From Sediminicoccus sp. KRV36 (lineage in GTDB: Bacteria > Pseudomonadota > Alphaproteobacteria > Acetobacterales > Acetobacteraceae), in contig NZ_CP085081.1 of assembly GCF_023243115.1 (NCBI RefSeq), forward strand, positions 1,860,001-1,924,000: a stretch of 64,000 nt of DNA, in the 5' to 3' direction. Every line of letters begins with the position of its first letter. The stretch's first letter is position 1. This document shows positions 20,986 to 29,064 of this stretch, piece after piece. The notes below the pieces were generated by a model. The model was given only the letters and a program-made list of their open reading frames with translations, made no database searches and had not been told where the DNA came from. Position numbers and translations under genes: made by a program.

Positions 20986-21759
20986 ATGGGGCTGTGCATC
21001 GAGGTGCGGGGAGGGGGCAAGGTCTATGCTTCCGCACGCGGCCCGGTCACAGCCCTCGCCGATGTCGGCCTTGCGGTGCGCGATGGCGAATTCCTCTCGC
21101 TGCTGGGCCCGTCGGGCTGCGGCAAGAGCACCCTGCTGCGCGCCATCGCGGGTCTCGATCCGCTGACATCCGGCACCATCACGCTGCGCGGCGTGCCGAT
21201 CGAGCGGCCGCCCGAGCGCATGGGCATGGTCTTCCAGCGCGACGTCCTGCTCGACTGGCGCAGCATTCGCGACAATGTGCTGCTGGCGGCCGAGTTCCAG
21301 GGCCTGCCCAGGCGCGCGCATGAAGCTCGCGCCATGGCCCTGCTGGATCGCTTTGGCCTCGGCGCCTTCGCCGACCGCCACCCGTGGGAGCTGTCCGGCG
21401 GCATGCGCCAGCGTGCCGCGATCTGCCGCGCGCTGCTCTGCGAGCCCGAAATCCTGCTGATGGACGAACCCTTCGGCGCGCTCGATGCCATGACGCGCGA
21501 TGACCTCAACCTTGAGCTTTCGCGCATCCAGCAGGATGGCGCGCGCACGGTGGTCTTCGTCACGCATTCCATCGCCGAGGCGGTGTATCTCTCCGATCGC
21601 GTGGCGGTGATGTCCACGGGGCCCGGGCGCGTGGTCGAGGTCTTCGACATTGACCTGCCGCGCCCCCGCCCACTCGCCATCCGCGAGACGCCGGAATTCG
21701 CGCGGCATGTCGCGGGCATTCGCGGGCTGTTCTCGCGCCTCGGCATCGTGAAGGAATAG
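20986..21759 (+). CDS. ABC transporter ATPase (SsuB type)
   Basis: A 257-residue nucleotide-binding subunit. Walker A is GPSGCGKST, the signature is LSGGMRQR, Walker B is ILLMDEPFGALD, and the switch His is in VTHSIAEAV. It matches the nitrate/sulfonate/taurine importer group. It lies 6 bases after the binding protein and 3 bases before the permease, completing a single importer with one permease gene, which probably acts as a homodimer. Confidence 0.95.
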   Translation: MGLCIEVRGGGKVYASARGPVTALADVGLAVRDGEFLSLLGPSGCGKSTLLRAIAGLDPLTSGTITLRGVPIERPPERMGMVFQRDVLLDWRSIRDNVLLAAEFQGLPRRAHEARAMALLDRFGLGAFADRHPWELSGGMRQRAAICRALLCEPEILLMDEPFGALDAMTRDDLNLELSRIQQDGARTVVFVTHSIAEAVYLSDRVAVMSTGPGRVVEVFDIDLPRPRPLAIRETPEFARHVAGIRGLFSRLGIVKE

Positions 21760-21762
21760 GCG

Positions 21763-22551
21763 ATGGCGGGCGGCTCCCATGCGCAGGGGATTGGCGGCAC
21801 CTTCGCCGTTTTCCTGGCCTTGCTGCTGGTCTGGGAGGCAGCGGTGTGGGTCTTCGCCCCCGCGCCCATCCTGCTGCCGCCCCCCAGCGCCATCCTGGCC
21901 GAGCTCTGGTCCTCGCCGCGCTATTTTCTGCGCCATGCCGGCTTCACGCTCTGGACCACCCTGGCCGGCTTCGGGCTGTCCGTCGTGCTGGGCGTGGCGC
22001 TGGCGGTGGCCATCGTCGCCTCGCGCTGGGCGGACCGGGTGATCACCACCATCCTTGTCGTGATGAACTCTCTGCCGAAGGTGGCGCTGGCGCCGCTTTT
22101 CGTGATCTGGATGGGCACGGGCGCCGAGCCCAAGATCGCCATCGCTGTGATGCTCGCCATCTTCTCGATCGTGGCCGATGTGGCGCTCGGCCTTCGGTCG
22201 GTGGATCCTGACGCGCTGGCGCTGGCGCGCGTGCATCGCGCCACGGGCTGGCGCATCCTGTGGAAGGTGCGCTTCCCCAATGCGCTGCCGGCGTTGTTCG
22301 TCGGCATGAAGGTGGCGATCAGCTTTGCCCTGGTCGGTGCCATCGTCGGTGAATTCGTCGGCGGCTCGGCCGGGCTTGGCCATGTGATCCTGATCGCGCA
22401 GGGGCAGTTCGACACGGTGCGCGTCTTTGCGGCCTTGTTCGTTCTGGGCGTGATCGGCACGCTTTTGTACTTTCTGGTCGAGGCGGCGGAGCGCCTGGCC
22501 CTGCCCTGGCACGTTTCGCAGCGCGCCCAGCACGGCTCCTCGGCGCGCTGA
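21763..22551 (+). CDS. ABC transporter permease (SsuC type)
   Basis: A 262-residue inner-membrane permease of the BPD_transp_1 fold with about six hydrophobic segments. The cytoplasmic EAA-like loop is TGWRILWKVRFPNALPALFVGMK. It has the EFVGGSAGLG segment seen in SsuC/TauC relatives. It belongs to the hyuAB-linked importer. A GC-rich hairpin lies about 50 bases after its stop and may end the transcript or the upstream part of it. Confidence 0.93.
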   Translation: MAGGSHAQGIGGTFAVFLALLLVWEAAVWVFAPAPILLPPPSAILAELWSSPRYFLRHAGFTLWTTLAGFGLSVVLGVALAVAIVASRWADRVITTILVVMNSLPKVALAPLFVIWMGTGAEPKIAIAVMLAIFSIVADVALGLRSVDPDALALARVHRATGWRILWKVRFPNALPALFVGMKVAISFALVGAIVGEFVGGSAGLGHVILIAQGQFDTVRVFAALFVLGVIGTLLYFLVEAAERLALPWHVSQRAQHGSSAR

Positions 22552-22599
22552 AGCCCCGGCTTGGCGGCGGCGATGCAACTCGGGCCGGCAACCTCCCCA

Positions 22600-22624
22600 C
22601 CACGCCGGACGGCGCGCGGCGTGG
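22600..22624 (+). terminator. Hairpin after the permease gene
   Basis: Arms CCACGCCG (22600-22607) and CGGCGTGG (22617-22624) form a perfect 8-bp stem with a 9-base loop. No T-run follows, so it would be at most a pause site or a Rho-linked end. It sits in the only sizeable gap (about 200 bases) of this plus-strand run. Confidence 0.35.
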
Positions 22625-22757
22625 CCTGGGTGGCGGTCCCCCCAGGCGAAGTGCGGCAAGCCGCGCCAAGCTCGGCGGATATTGAACGGGTCCGCATGAT
22701 TGCCTAACCCGCCCGGGCACGACAGAGTTTGGACGTCCCCATTATCCGAGTCCGCAA

Positions 22758-23519
22758 ATGTCAGCCGTTTCACTCCCTGGGCCCATGCCCGAGTTTCAGG
22801 GCAAGCGCGTCCTTGTCACCGGTGCCGCGGGCGGATTGGGCCGCGCCTTCGTCGAGGTCTTCGCCGCGGCGGGCGCCACCGTCATCCTCGCGGATATCGA
22901 GGCGGAGGGGATGGCGCGCGTGGCCAGCGAAGTCGCCCCCGGCGCGGCCTGCATCACCTATGACCAGGGCGACCTTGCCTCGATCGGCATGCTCGCCGAG
23001 ACGGTGGGCCAGGTTGACGTGCTCCTGAACAACGCAGCCATCCTCCTGGTGAAACCCGTGCTGGACACGACGCCCGAGGAAATGGCCCGCATCCTCCAGG
23101 TGAACCTCCTGGGGCCCATGGCGCTGGCCCGCGCCGTGGCCACTGGCATGATCGCGCGCGGCACGGGCGGCGTCATTCTGAACATGAGTTCGCAACTGGC
23201 CTTTTGCGGCGCCGAGGGCCGCGCCGTCTATGCCGTCGCCAAGGCCGGCCTCACGCAGTTCACCCAGACCACCGCGGTGGAATGGGCGCCACAGGGGGTG
23301 CGCGTGGTGGGCATCGCACCGGGCCGCATCAACACCTCCATGACGACATTCCTGCGCGGAGATGCCGCGCAGCAGGCGGCGGGCATCGCCCGCGTGCCGG
23401 CCGGCCGCTACGGCACGCCGGCCGAGATTGCCCGCATCGTGCAGTTCCTGTGCTCGCCGGCAGCCGATTACGTGGTGGGTCACACCTTGCTGGCCGATGG
23501 CGGCTACGTGCTCGGCTGA
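22758..23519 (+). CDS. SDR-family oxidoreductase
   Basis: A 253-residue classical short-chain dehydrogenase. The NAD(P)-binding motif TGAAGGLG is at residues 21-28, NNAAI follows, and the catalytic Tyr158 and Lys162 are in YAVAK. Asp/Ile after the second strand (ADIEAEG) suggests NAD preference. An alternative ATG at 22785 would remove 9 residues that look unlike the family. It lies 206 bases after the permease, so a separate promoter is possible. Its substrate is unknown; the setting suggests an alcohol or amide-carbinol made in the pathway. Confidence 0.92.
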   Translation: MSAVSLPGPMPEFQGKRVLVTGAAGGLGRAFVEVFAAAGATVILADIEAEGMARVASEVAPGAACITYDQGDLASIGMLAETVGQVDVLLNNAAILLVKPVLDTTPEEMARILQVNLLGPMALARAVATGMIARGTGGVILNMSSQLAFCGAEGRAVYAVAKAGLTQFTQTTAVEWAPQGVRVVGIAPGRINTSMTTFLRGDAAQQAAGIARVPAGRYGTPAEIARIVQFLCSPAADYVVGHTLLADGGYVLG

Positions 23520-23530
23520 GGGGAAGCATC

Positions 23531-24433
23531 ATGGAGCCCGATCGCTACAGGTATTCCCCCATCCTGGGCCGTCCGCGCTGGCGCCTGCCCGGCAATGCCC
23601 GCGTCGCGCTGTGGATCGTCCCCAATGTCGAGCACTACGAATACCTGCCCGACACGCTGCGGCAGCGCGATCCCTGGCCGCGCACGCCGCACCCCGATGT
23701 TCTGGGCTATTCCGTGCGGGACTACGGGAACCGCGTGGGCTTCTGGCGCATGTTCGACATGTTCGACCGACTGGGCATCCGCTCGACCGTTTCCCTCAAC
23801 CTCGCGGTGTATGAGCATTATCCCGAGATCATGGAGGCCATCGAGATCCGCGGCTGGGACGTGATGTGCCATGGCCTCTACAACACGCGCTACCATTGGG
23901 GCCTGGCCGAGCCGGATGAACGGGCCGAGATCGCGGCATGCGTGGATCTGTTCCGCCGCCTGACGGGGCGGATGCTGACCGGCTGGTTCTCACCCGGCGT
24001 GTCCAACACGCTCATCACGCCCGATCTGATCGCCGAGGCCGGCATCGGCTACAGCGCCGATTTCTACCATGACGACCAGCCCACGCCGCTGCGCGTGCGC
24101 GGCGGGCAGACGCTGATCTCGGTGCCCTACACCATGGATCTGAATGATGCCGTGCTCTACCGCTACGACACGGAAGGCGCCGAATTCGCCCGCATGATCC
24201 GTGATCATTTCGAGACGGTCTGGCGCGAGGGCGAGGTGCAGCCGCGGGTGATGTGCGTGGCGCTGCATCCCTACATCATGGGCCAGCCGCACCGGATCCG
24301 GCATCTGGAACGCGCGCTGGGGGACATCCTTTCCCGCGATGGCGTCTGGCTCACCTCCGGTGTGGAGATCGCGCAGTGGTACCGCGACAATGGCCTGGCC
24401 GAGTTTCGCGCCCATCTCGGCACGGAGGGCTGA
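23531..24433 (+). CDS. Polysaccharide-deacetylase-fold hydrolase (PuuE superfamily)
   Basis: A 300-residue protein of the NodB/polysaccharide deacetylase superfamily, in the branch near the allantoinase PuuE. Visible traits are RDYGNRVGFWRMFDMFDRLGI, VMCHGLYNTR, and a late ALHPYIMGQPHRIRHLE segment. Such proteins hydrolyse amide bonds in rings or acyl-amides in the cytoplasm; no signal peptide is seen. The ATG at 23531 is 11 bases after the SDR stop. It is followed 3 bases later by a homologue, so the two may form a heteromer or act on successive intermediates. The substrate is not known. Confidence 0.85.
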   Translation: MEPDRYRYSPILGRPRWRLPGNARVALWIVPNVEHYEYLPDTLRQRDPWPRTPHPDVLGYSVRDYGNRVGFWRMFDMFDRLGIRSTVSLNLAVYEHYPEIMEAIEIRGWDVMCHGLYNTRYHWGLAEPDERAEIAACVDLFRRLTGRMLTGWFSPGVSNTLITPDLIAEAGIGYSADFYHDDQPTPLRVRGGQTLISVPYTMDLNDAVLYRYDTEGAEFARMIRDHFETVWREGEVQPRVMCVALHPYIMGQPHRIRHLERALGDILSRDGVWLTSGVEIAQWYRDNGLAEFRAHLGTEG

Positions 24434-24436
24434 GGC

Positions 24437-25345
24437 ATGACCAGGCTGCAGCGCGGGATGGATCACACGCTCTATCCCTTTTCGCCCCTGCCGGAGCGCC
24501 CCGCCTTCCATTGGCCGGGTGGCGCGCGGGTCGCGTTCTGGGTGCTTCTGCACCTGGAGCATTACGAACTCACGCCACCCGCCGGGACGCATCGCGATCC
24601 GCGCTTCGCCAGTGAATTCGGCCCCTACGCGCCGGATTACCGGACATGGTCGCAGCGTGAATATGGCAACCGCGTGGGCATCTTCCGCGTGCTGGAGGTG
24701 CTGGACCGCCACGGCATCCGGCCCAGCGTGGCGCTGAATGCTTCCGCGGCGGAACGCTACCCGGCGGTCATCGCGGCCTTGCGGGAACGCGGCGCGGAAT
24801 TCATCGGCCACGGCACGCATTCCACGCGCATGCTGACCGCCCGCATGACGCGTGAGGAGGAAGCAGCGACCATCGCCCAGGCGACGCAGGCGATCAGCCT
24901 GGCCACCGGTGCCGCGCCGCAAGGCTGGCTCGGCCAGGATGCCGGCGAAAGCGCAAGCACGCCGGAGCTGCTGGCCGCCGCCGGCTACAGCTACCTGCTG
25001 GACTGGGCGAATGACGAACAGCCCTACCGCATGACCACGCCGGCCGGCGGGCTGATCGCCGTGCCGAACCCGTGGGAGCTCGATGACGCACAGCTCTTCT
25101 GGCTGCGCCGCGCCGATACCTGGCGCTATCCCGAACTGGTGGGGGACGCGCTGGAGACGTTGCTCGCCGAGGGCACCACGAGCGGCCGCGTGCTGGGCCT
25201 CAGCATCCACCCTTGGCTGTTCGGCATGGCGCACCGCATCCGCTACCTCGATGAAGCCCTGGCGCGCGTAATGCCAACCTCCGGCGTCTGGCACGCCACC
25301 TCCGGTGAGGTTGCGCAGGCCTGGGCCGCAGCCCACCAGCCATGA
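24437..25345 (+). CDS. Polysaccharide-deacetylase-fold hydrolase, second copy
   Basis: A 302-residue homologue of the preceding gene. Shared landmarks are WPGGARVAFWVLLHLEHYE, REYGNRVGIFRVLEVLDRHGI, IGHGTHSTRML, and LSIHPWLFGMAHRIRYLDE. Sequence divergence between the two is large, so this is an old duplication or separate recruitment. No signal peptide is present. It starts 3 bases after its neighbour, and its stop overlaps the next gene in an ATGATG arrangement. Amidase-like action on a ureide or cyclic amide is inferred from PuuE relatives. Confidence 0.85.
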   Translation: MTRLQRGMDHTLYPFSPLPERPAFHWPGGARVAFWVLLHLEHYELTPPAGTHRDPRFASEFGPYAPDYRTWSQREYGNRVGIFRVLEVLDRHGIRPSVALNASAAERYPAVIAALRERGAEFIGHGTHSTRMLTARMTREEEAATIAQATQAISLATGAAPQGWLGQDAGESASTPELLAAAGYSYLLDWANDEQPYRMTTPAGGLIAVPNPWELDDAQLFWLRRADTWRYPELVGDALETLLAEGTTSGRVLGLSIHPWLFGMAHRIRYLDEALARVMPTSGVWHATSGEVAQAWAAAHQP

Positions 25346-26214
25346 TGCTGGATTCCCACATTCACCTGTGGCGCGCGCAGGATGGTTACGACGTATGGAT
25401 TCGCCGCAAGATCGCCGGGCTGGATCACGACTTCACCCTGGATGCGCTGCGTGAGGCGGGTGCGGCCGCCGGCATGGCCGGAGCCGTCCTGGTCCACGCC
25501 ACCGAAGAGGCCACCGAGACGCCGTGCCTGCTGCGGCTGGCGCAGGATGAATCGCTGATCCAGGCCGTGATCGGCTGGGCCGACCCCACCGATCCGGCCA
25601 TGCCGCATCGCCTGGATGACTTCATGCGCCAGAGCGAAAAATTCCGCGGCCTGCGTGTGATGCCCGCCTTTGGTGATACCGAAGCGATGCTGAGCCCCAC
25701 GGCACTGGCCAATTGGCACGAATTGGCGGCGCGCGGCCTGACGCTGGATGTGCTGCTGGCCCCGGCCCAGCTTTCGGTGGTGATGCGCCTGCAGGACAAG
25801 GTGCCGGGCCTGCGGATGATGCTCAACCATTGCGGCAGGCCCCTGACCGCGACGGGAGAGGTTGAACCCTGGGCCACGGCGTTGCGCGCCGTGGCGCGTG
25901 AGAGCGATGTCTGCTGCAAACTCTCCAGCCTCGCAGAGCGGGCCGGCATGGACTGGTCACTGGCGCGGCTGCAACCCTATCTCGACGTCGTCATGGACGC
26001 CTTCCCGCCCGAGCGCCTGGCCTTCGGCAGCAACTGGCCGGTGGTGAACCTCGCATCTTCCTATGCGGGCTGGTGGGGGGCCTTGCAGGCCATGCTTGCG
26101 CCGCACGCGCCCCTGCCCGAGGCGCGCGCAGCCCTTTTCGGCGGCACGGCAGCGCGATTTTACGGGTTGCCGGCCGCCGCTCAGAACGCCTCGCGCTCAA
26201 GCCAGCCGATATAG
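25342..26214 (+). CDS. Amidohydrolase, COG3618 type (lactonase-like)
   Basis: A 290-residue metal-dependent TIM-barrel hydrolase. The HxH metal motif is in DSHIHLW (His6, His8), followed by the NHCGRP segment and FGSNWPV near the C-terminus, which are typical of COG3618, a group that includes lactonases. It is translationally coupled to the deacetylase-like gene. A lactone- or ring-opening step late in the pathway fits, but this is inference. Its last 34 bases overlap the end of the epimerase gene on the other strand. Confidence 0.88.
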   Translation: MMLDSHIHLWRAQDGYDVWIRRKIAGLDHDFTLDALREAGAAAGMAGAVLVHATEEATETPCLLRLAQDESLIQAVIGWADPTDPAMPHRLDDFMRQSEKFRGLRVMPAFGDTEAMLSPTALANWHELAARGLTLDVLLAPAQLSVVMRLQDKVPGLRMMLNHCGRPLTATGEVEPWATALRAVARESDVCCKLSSLAERAGMDWSLARLQPYLDVVMDAFPPERLAFGSNWPVVNLASSYAGWWGALQAMLAPHAPLPEARAALFGGTAARFYGLPAAAQNASRSSQPI

Positions 26215-27107
26215 TCGGCGAGGCCCTGCTGCGGCGTCACGCGCGGTGCCCAGCCGAGGTCCTGCGCTGCGGCGCGTGTGCAGAAATGGCCCTGGCGGTA
26301 TTCCGGCAGCGCCTTTCCGGCGGTGAATTCGGCGCGCCAATTCGGCCTCACTGCCGAGATCATCTCCGCGATGGCGTTGAATGGCTGGCTGGGGCCGCCC
26401 ACGATGTTGTAGCAGCGGCCCAGCACCTGGGGCGCATCCAGCGCCGCCAGCAGCGCCGCCGCGGCATCCTCGACATGCAGGAGCGGCACGGCGTATCGGC
26501 CATCATGCTCCACCTGCGTGACCGCGCGCCCCATGGCGGCGTCGCGCACCATGCGCGCGGTCAGGCTCGGCGTCGTGCGTCTTGGGCCATAGACCCAGCC
26601 CAGCCGCAGCGCGCAGGCCTGAATGCCATGTTCGAGCGCATAGGCGCGCAGCGCTGCTTCCGCCGCCACCTTGCTTGCGCCGTAAACCTCGCGCGCCGCC
26701 AGGGGCGCATCCTCGGTCACGGGGTCCATGGCTTGGGGCGTATCGCCATAGGCGTGCACGGAGGAGCAGAAGACGAAGCGCGACACGCCGAACAAGCGTG
26801 CGAGTTCCAGCAGCGTGCCGGTGCCGCCCGCATTGATGCTCAGAATGCTGGCCGGATTATCCTTGGCCAGCATCTGCCCGGAGATGCCGCCGCAATGCAG
26901 GATGGCGGCGGGCCTGCGCGCCACCAGCGCCGTCAGGCGCATGCCGTCGGAAAGTTCGGCCGCGGCGAATTCACAGCCCAGCGGCTGCGCCGGCGCGGCG
27001 CGATCCGTGGCGATCACCGCACGGCCCGCCTGCACCAGAAGCTCGGTGACGCGGCGACCAATGAGGCCGGCGGCACCGGTCACGAGGATGGGAGATTCAC
27101 TTCTCAT
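26181..27107 (-). CDS. NAD-dependent epimerase/dehydratase
   Basis: A 308-residue extended SDR. The GxxGxxG motif is in VTGAAGLIGRRV (Gly11, 14, 17), and the catalytic Tyr142 and Lys146 are in YGASK. It resembles uronate dehydrogenase and sugar nucleotide epimerases in size and in the FVFCSSVHAYGD segment. The ATG at 27107 was chosen as the family-like start; an in-frame codon at 27134 is possible. It is convergent with the amidohydrolase and divergent from the binding-protein gene, so it is probably transcribed alone. Its link to the cluster is unclear. Confidence 0.88.
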   Translation of the reverse strand: MRSESPILVTGAAGLIGRRVTELLVQAGRAVIATDRAAPAQPLGCEFAAAELSDGMRLTALVARRPAAILHCGGISGQMLAKDNPASILSINAGGTGTLLELARLFGVSRFVFCSSVHAYGDTPQAMDPVTEDAPLAAREVYGASKVAAEAALRAYALEHGIQACALRLGWVYGPRRTTPSLTARMVRDAAMGRAVTQVEHDGRYAVPLLHVEDAAAALLAALDAPQVLGRCYNIVGGPSQPFNAIAEMISAVRPNWRAEFTAGKALPEYRQGHFCTRAAAQDLGWAPRVTPQQGLADYIGWLEREAF

Positions 27108-27190
27108 GCTGTTCGTACACTCAGCTTGACACATTGGGACACGCGGACACTATGCGGCTCGACACGAGACAACAAGCGAGGGCAAAGGCC

Positions 27191-28699
27191 ATGTCTTTCA
27201 GATTTGGTGCGTTCATGGCGGCCTGCCTCATGCTCTCCGGCCTGCCTGCGGCGGCGCAGACCATGCGCATCGGCCTGCAGGAAGACCCCGACAGCCTGGA
27301 CCCCATGGCGGGCACGACCTTCGTCGGCCGCATCGTCTTCACCGCGCTGTGCGACAAGCTCGTGGATGTGGACAGCAACCTCAACTACGTGCCGCAGCTG
27401 GCCACCGCCTGGGAGTGGGGTGAGGAGGGCCGCTCGCTCACGCTGCGCCTGCGCGAAGGCGTGACCTTCCATGACGGCGAGCCGCTGAACGCCGATGCCG
27501 TGCGCTACAACCTGGACCGCTATCGCAACACCGCGGGCTCCCGCCGCGCGACCGAGTTGCGCCCCGTCCAGGCGGTCGAAGTCGTGGATGCGATGACGGT
27601 GCGCCTGCGCATGGCGCAGCCCTTCGCACCCCTGCTGGGCGTGCTGTCCGATCGTGCGGGCATGATGCTCTCGCCCAAGGCCACGGAGGCGGCCGGCCCG
27701 CGGGCCGGTGAGGCGCCGGTGTGCTCCGGCCCGTTCCGCTTCACCCGCCGCGTGCAGCAGGAACGCATCGTGCTGGATCGCTTCGAGGGCTATTGGAACG
27801 CGCCGGCCATCCACCTGCAGCAGGTGGTCTACCTGCCCGTGCCCGCGCCCAATGTGCGGCTGGCCAATCTGCGCGCCGGCGCCCTGGAAATGATGGAGCG
27901 CCTGGCCCCCACTGACCTGCGGCAGGCGCGGGGGCAGCGTGGCCTGCGCGTCGAGGAAAGCACGGCGCTGGGCTATTTCACCATGTCCATCAATGTGGGC
28001 CATGGCCCGCGCGCCAGCGGCCCCTTGGGCAACCCCAAGATCCGCGAGGCGCTGGAAGCGGCCATTGACCGCCGCGCGCTGAACCAGGTGGTCTTTGACG
28101 GAACCTTCGTGCCCAGCAACCAGGCGCAGGCCCCGGGCACCGCTTTCTACAACGACGCCCATCCGGTTCCGCCGCGCGATGTCGCGCGCGCACGCCGCCT
28201 GCTGGCGGAAGCCGGCATGCCGCGCCCGAGCTTCACGCTGCTGGTGGCCAATTCCGCCGTGGACGTGCAGGTGGGTGAGGTGATCCAGGCGATGGGGGCC
28301 GAGGCTGGCTTCGACATCAGGGTCCAGGCGCTGGAAACCGGCGCGCTGAACGCGCAGACCGATCGCGGTGACTATGAAGCCGCCATCGTCATCTGGTCCG
28401 GCCGGGCCGATCCGGACGCCAATATCAGCATCTGGCTGCAATGCGAGGGCTTCATCAACTGGGGCCGGTACTGCAACCGGGGCTTCGATGATCTTCTCTC
28501 GCAAGCGCGGCAACGGACGGACACGGCGGCGCGGCAGGCCCTGTATCGCCAGGCCAGCGCCATCTACCTGGCCGAGCGCCCGCATCTGTTCCTTTACCAC
28601 GCGAAGCTGTTCTGGGCGATGACGGACCGCGTCAGCGGCTTCCAGACTCACCCTGATGGCCTGATCCGCCTGCAAGGCGTGCGCCTCGCCGCGCGCTGA
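27191..28699 (+). CDS. ABC substrate-binding protein, family 5 (orphan)
   Basis: A 502-residue periplasmic binding protein of the peptide/nickel/opine group. It has a cleavable signal peptide (FRFGAFMAACLMLSGLPAAAQ) and the family-5 signature region GVTFHDGEPLNADAVRYNLDRY, with RADPDANISIWLQ towards the C-terminus. The ATG at 27191 gives a normal signal peptide. No cognate permeases or ATPases are nearby, so it must share a transporter encoded elsewhere or be a remnant. It is divergent from the epimerase gene across about 80 bases. Confidence 0.9.
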   Translation: MSFRFGAFMAACLMLSGLPAAAQTMRIGLQEDPDSLDPMAGTTFVGRIVFTALCDKLVDVDSNLNYVPQLATAWEWGEEGRSLTLRLREGVTFHDGEPLNADAVRYNLDRYRNTAGSRRATELRPVQAVEVVDAMTVRLRMAQPFAPLLGVLSDRAGMMLSPKATEAAGPRAGEAPVCSGPFRFTRRVQQERIVLDRFEGYWNAPAIHLQQVVYLPVPAPNVRLANLRAGALEMMERLAPTDLRQARGQRGLRVEESTALGYFTMSINVGHGPRASGPLGNPKIREALEAAIDRRALNQVVFDGTFVPSNQAQAPGTAFYNDAHPVPPRDVARARRLLAEAGMPRPSFTLLVANSAVDVQVGEVIQAMGAEAGFDIRVQALETGALNAQTDRGDYEAAIVIWSGRADPDANISIWLQCEGFINWGRYCNRGFDDLLSQARQRTDTAARQALYRQASAIYLAERPHLFLYHAKLFWAMTDRVSGFQTHPDGLIRLQGVRLAAR

Positions 28700-28733
28700 C
28701 CGCAACCGCCGAGCGGGCGGCGCATGTACGCTG

Positions 28734-28810
28734 GCCCTGCCTTGCTTCGCCGGGGCAGGGCGGTCTGACTGGCGCCGCCTTTTCACATGCCTGGAGAACA
28801 GGCAGGCGGC
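28734..28810 (+). terminator. Two stem-loops between convergent genes
   Basis: The first is GCCCTGCC (28734-28741) with GGCAGGGC (28754-28761). The second is compound: GCCGCCT (28774-28780) pairs with AGGCGGC (28804-28810) around an inner GCCTG/CAGGC hairpin (28789-28803), leaving a one-sided bulge containing TTT. They lie after the family-5 binding-protein gene and before the end of the enamidase gene coming from the right. They probably act as a bidirectional end signal, though no long T-run is present. Confidence 0.45.
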
Positions 28811-29064
28811 GGAACACGGCGGGTGCGGATAGGTTGATCCTGGCCAGGGTGGCGCCTGAATTTGCCGCAGGCGCCCCTCAATCGCGAGATCGGTTCACTC
28901 TGGCCAAAGCTGCGCCGCGCCTGGCGGTGAATGCAATCCCAACGCAGTCTTGACGTTGAGCACCAGCGATCCTGTCGCTGCCCTGGACACCCGTGATATG
29001 CGGATGAGTTGGCAAGAGCTGGGGAATGGAGATCCTCGCGGTGTGATCGGCAAAATGCGCTCCC
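28811..29064. other. Intergenic stretch, no gene recognised
   Basis: Together with the hairpins above, the gap between the stops of the two convergent genes is 365 bases. Short open frames exist on both strands, but none shows a protein family I can name and none has a good ribosome binding site. Nothing else stands out. Confidence 0.5.

Noticed and set aside
19909..22773. Open frame of 954 codons on the minus strand across the ABC operon
   Set aside because: It is antisense to three clear ABC genes with overlapping starts and stops. The composition is typical of a shadow frame, and no motif is present.
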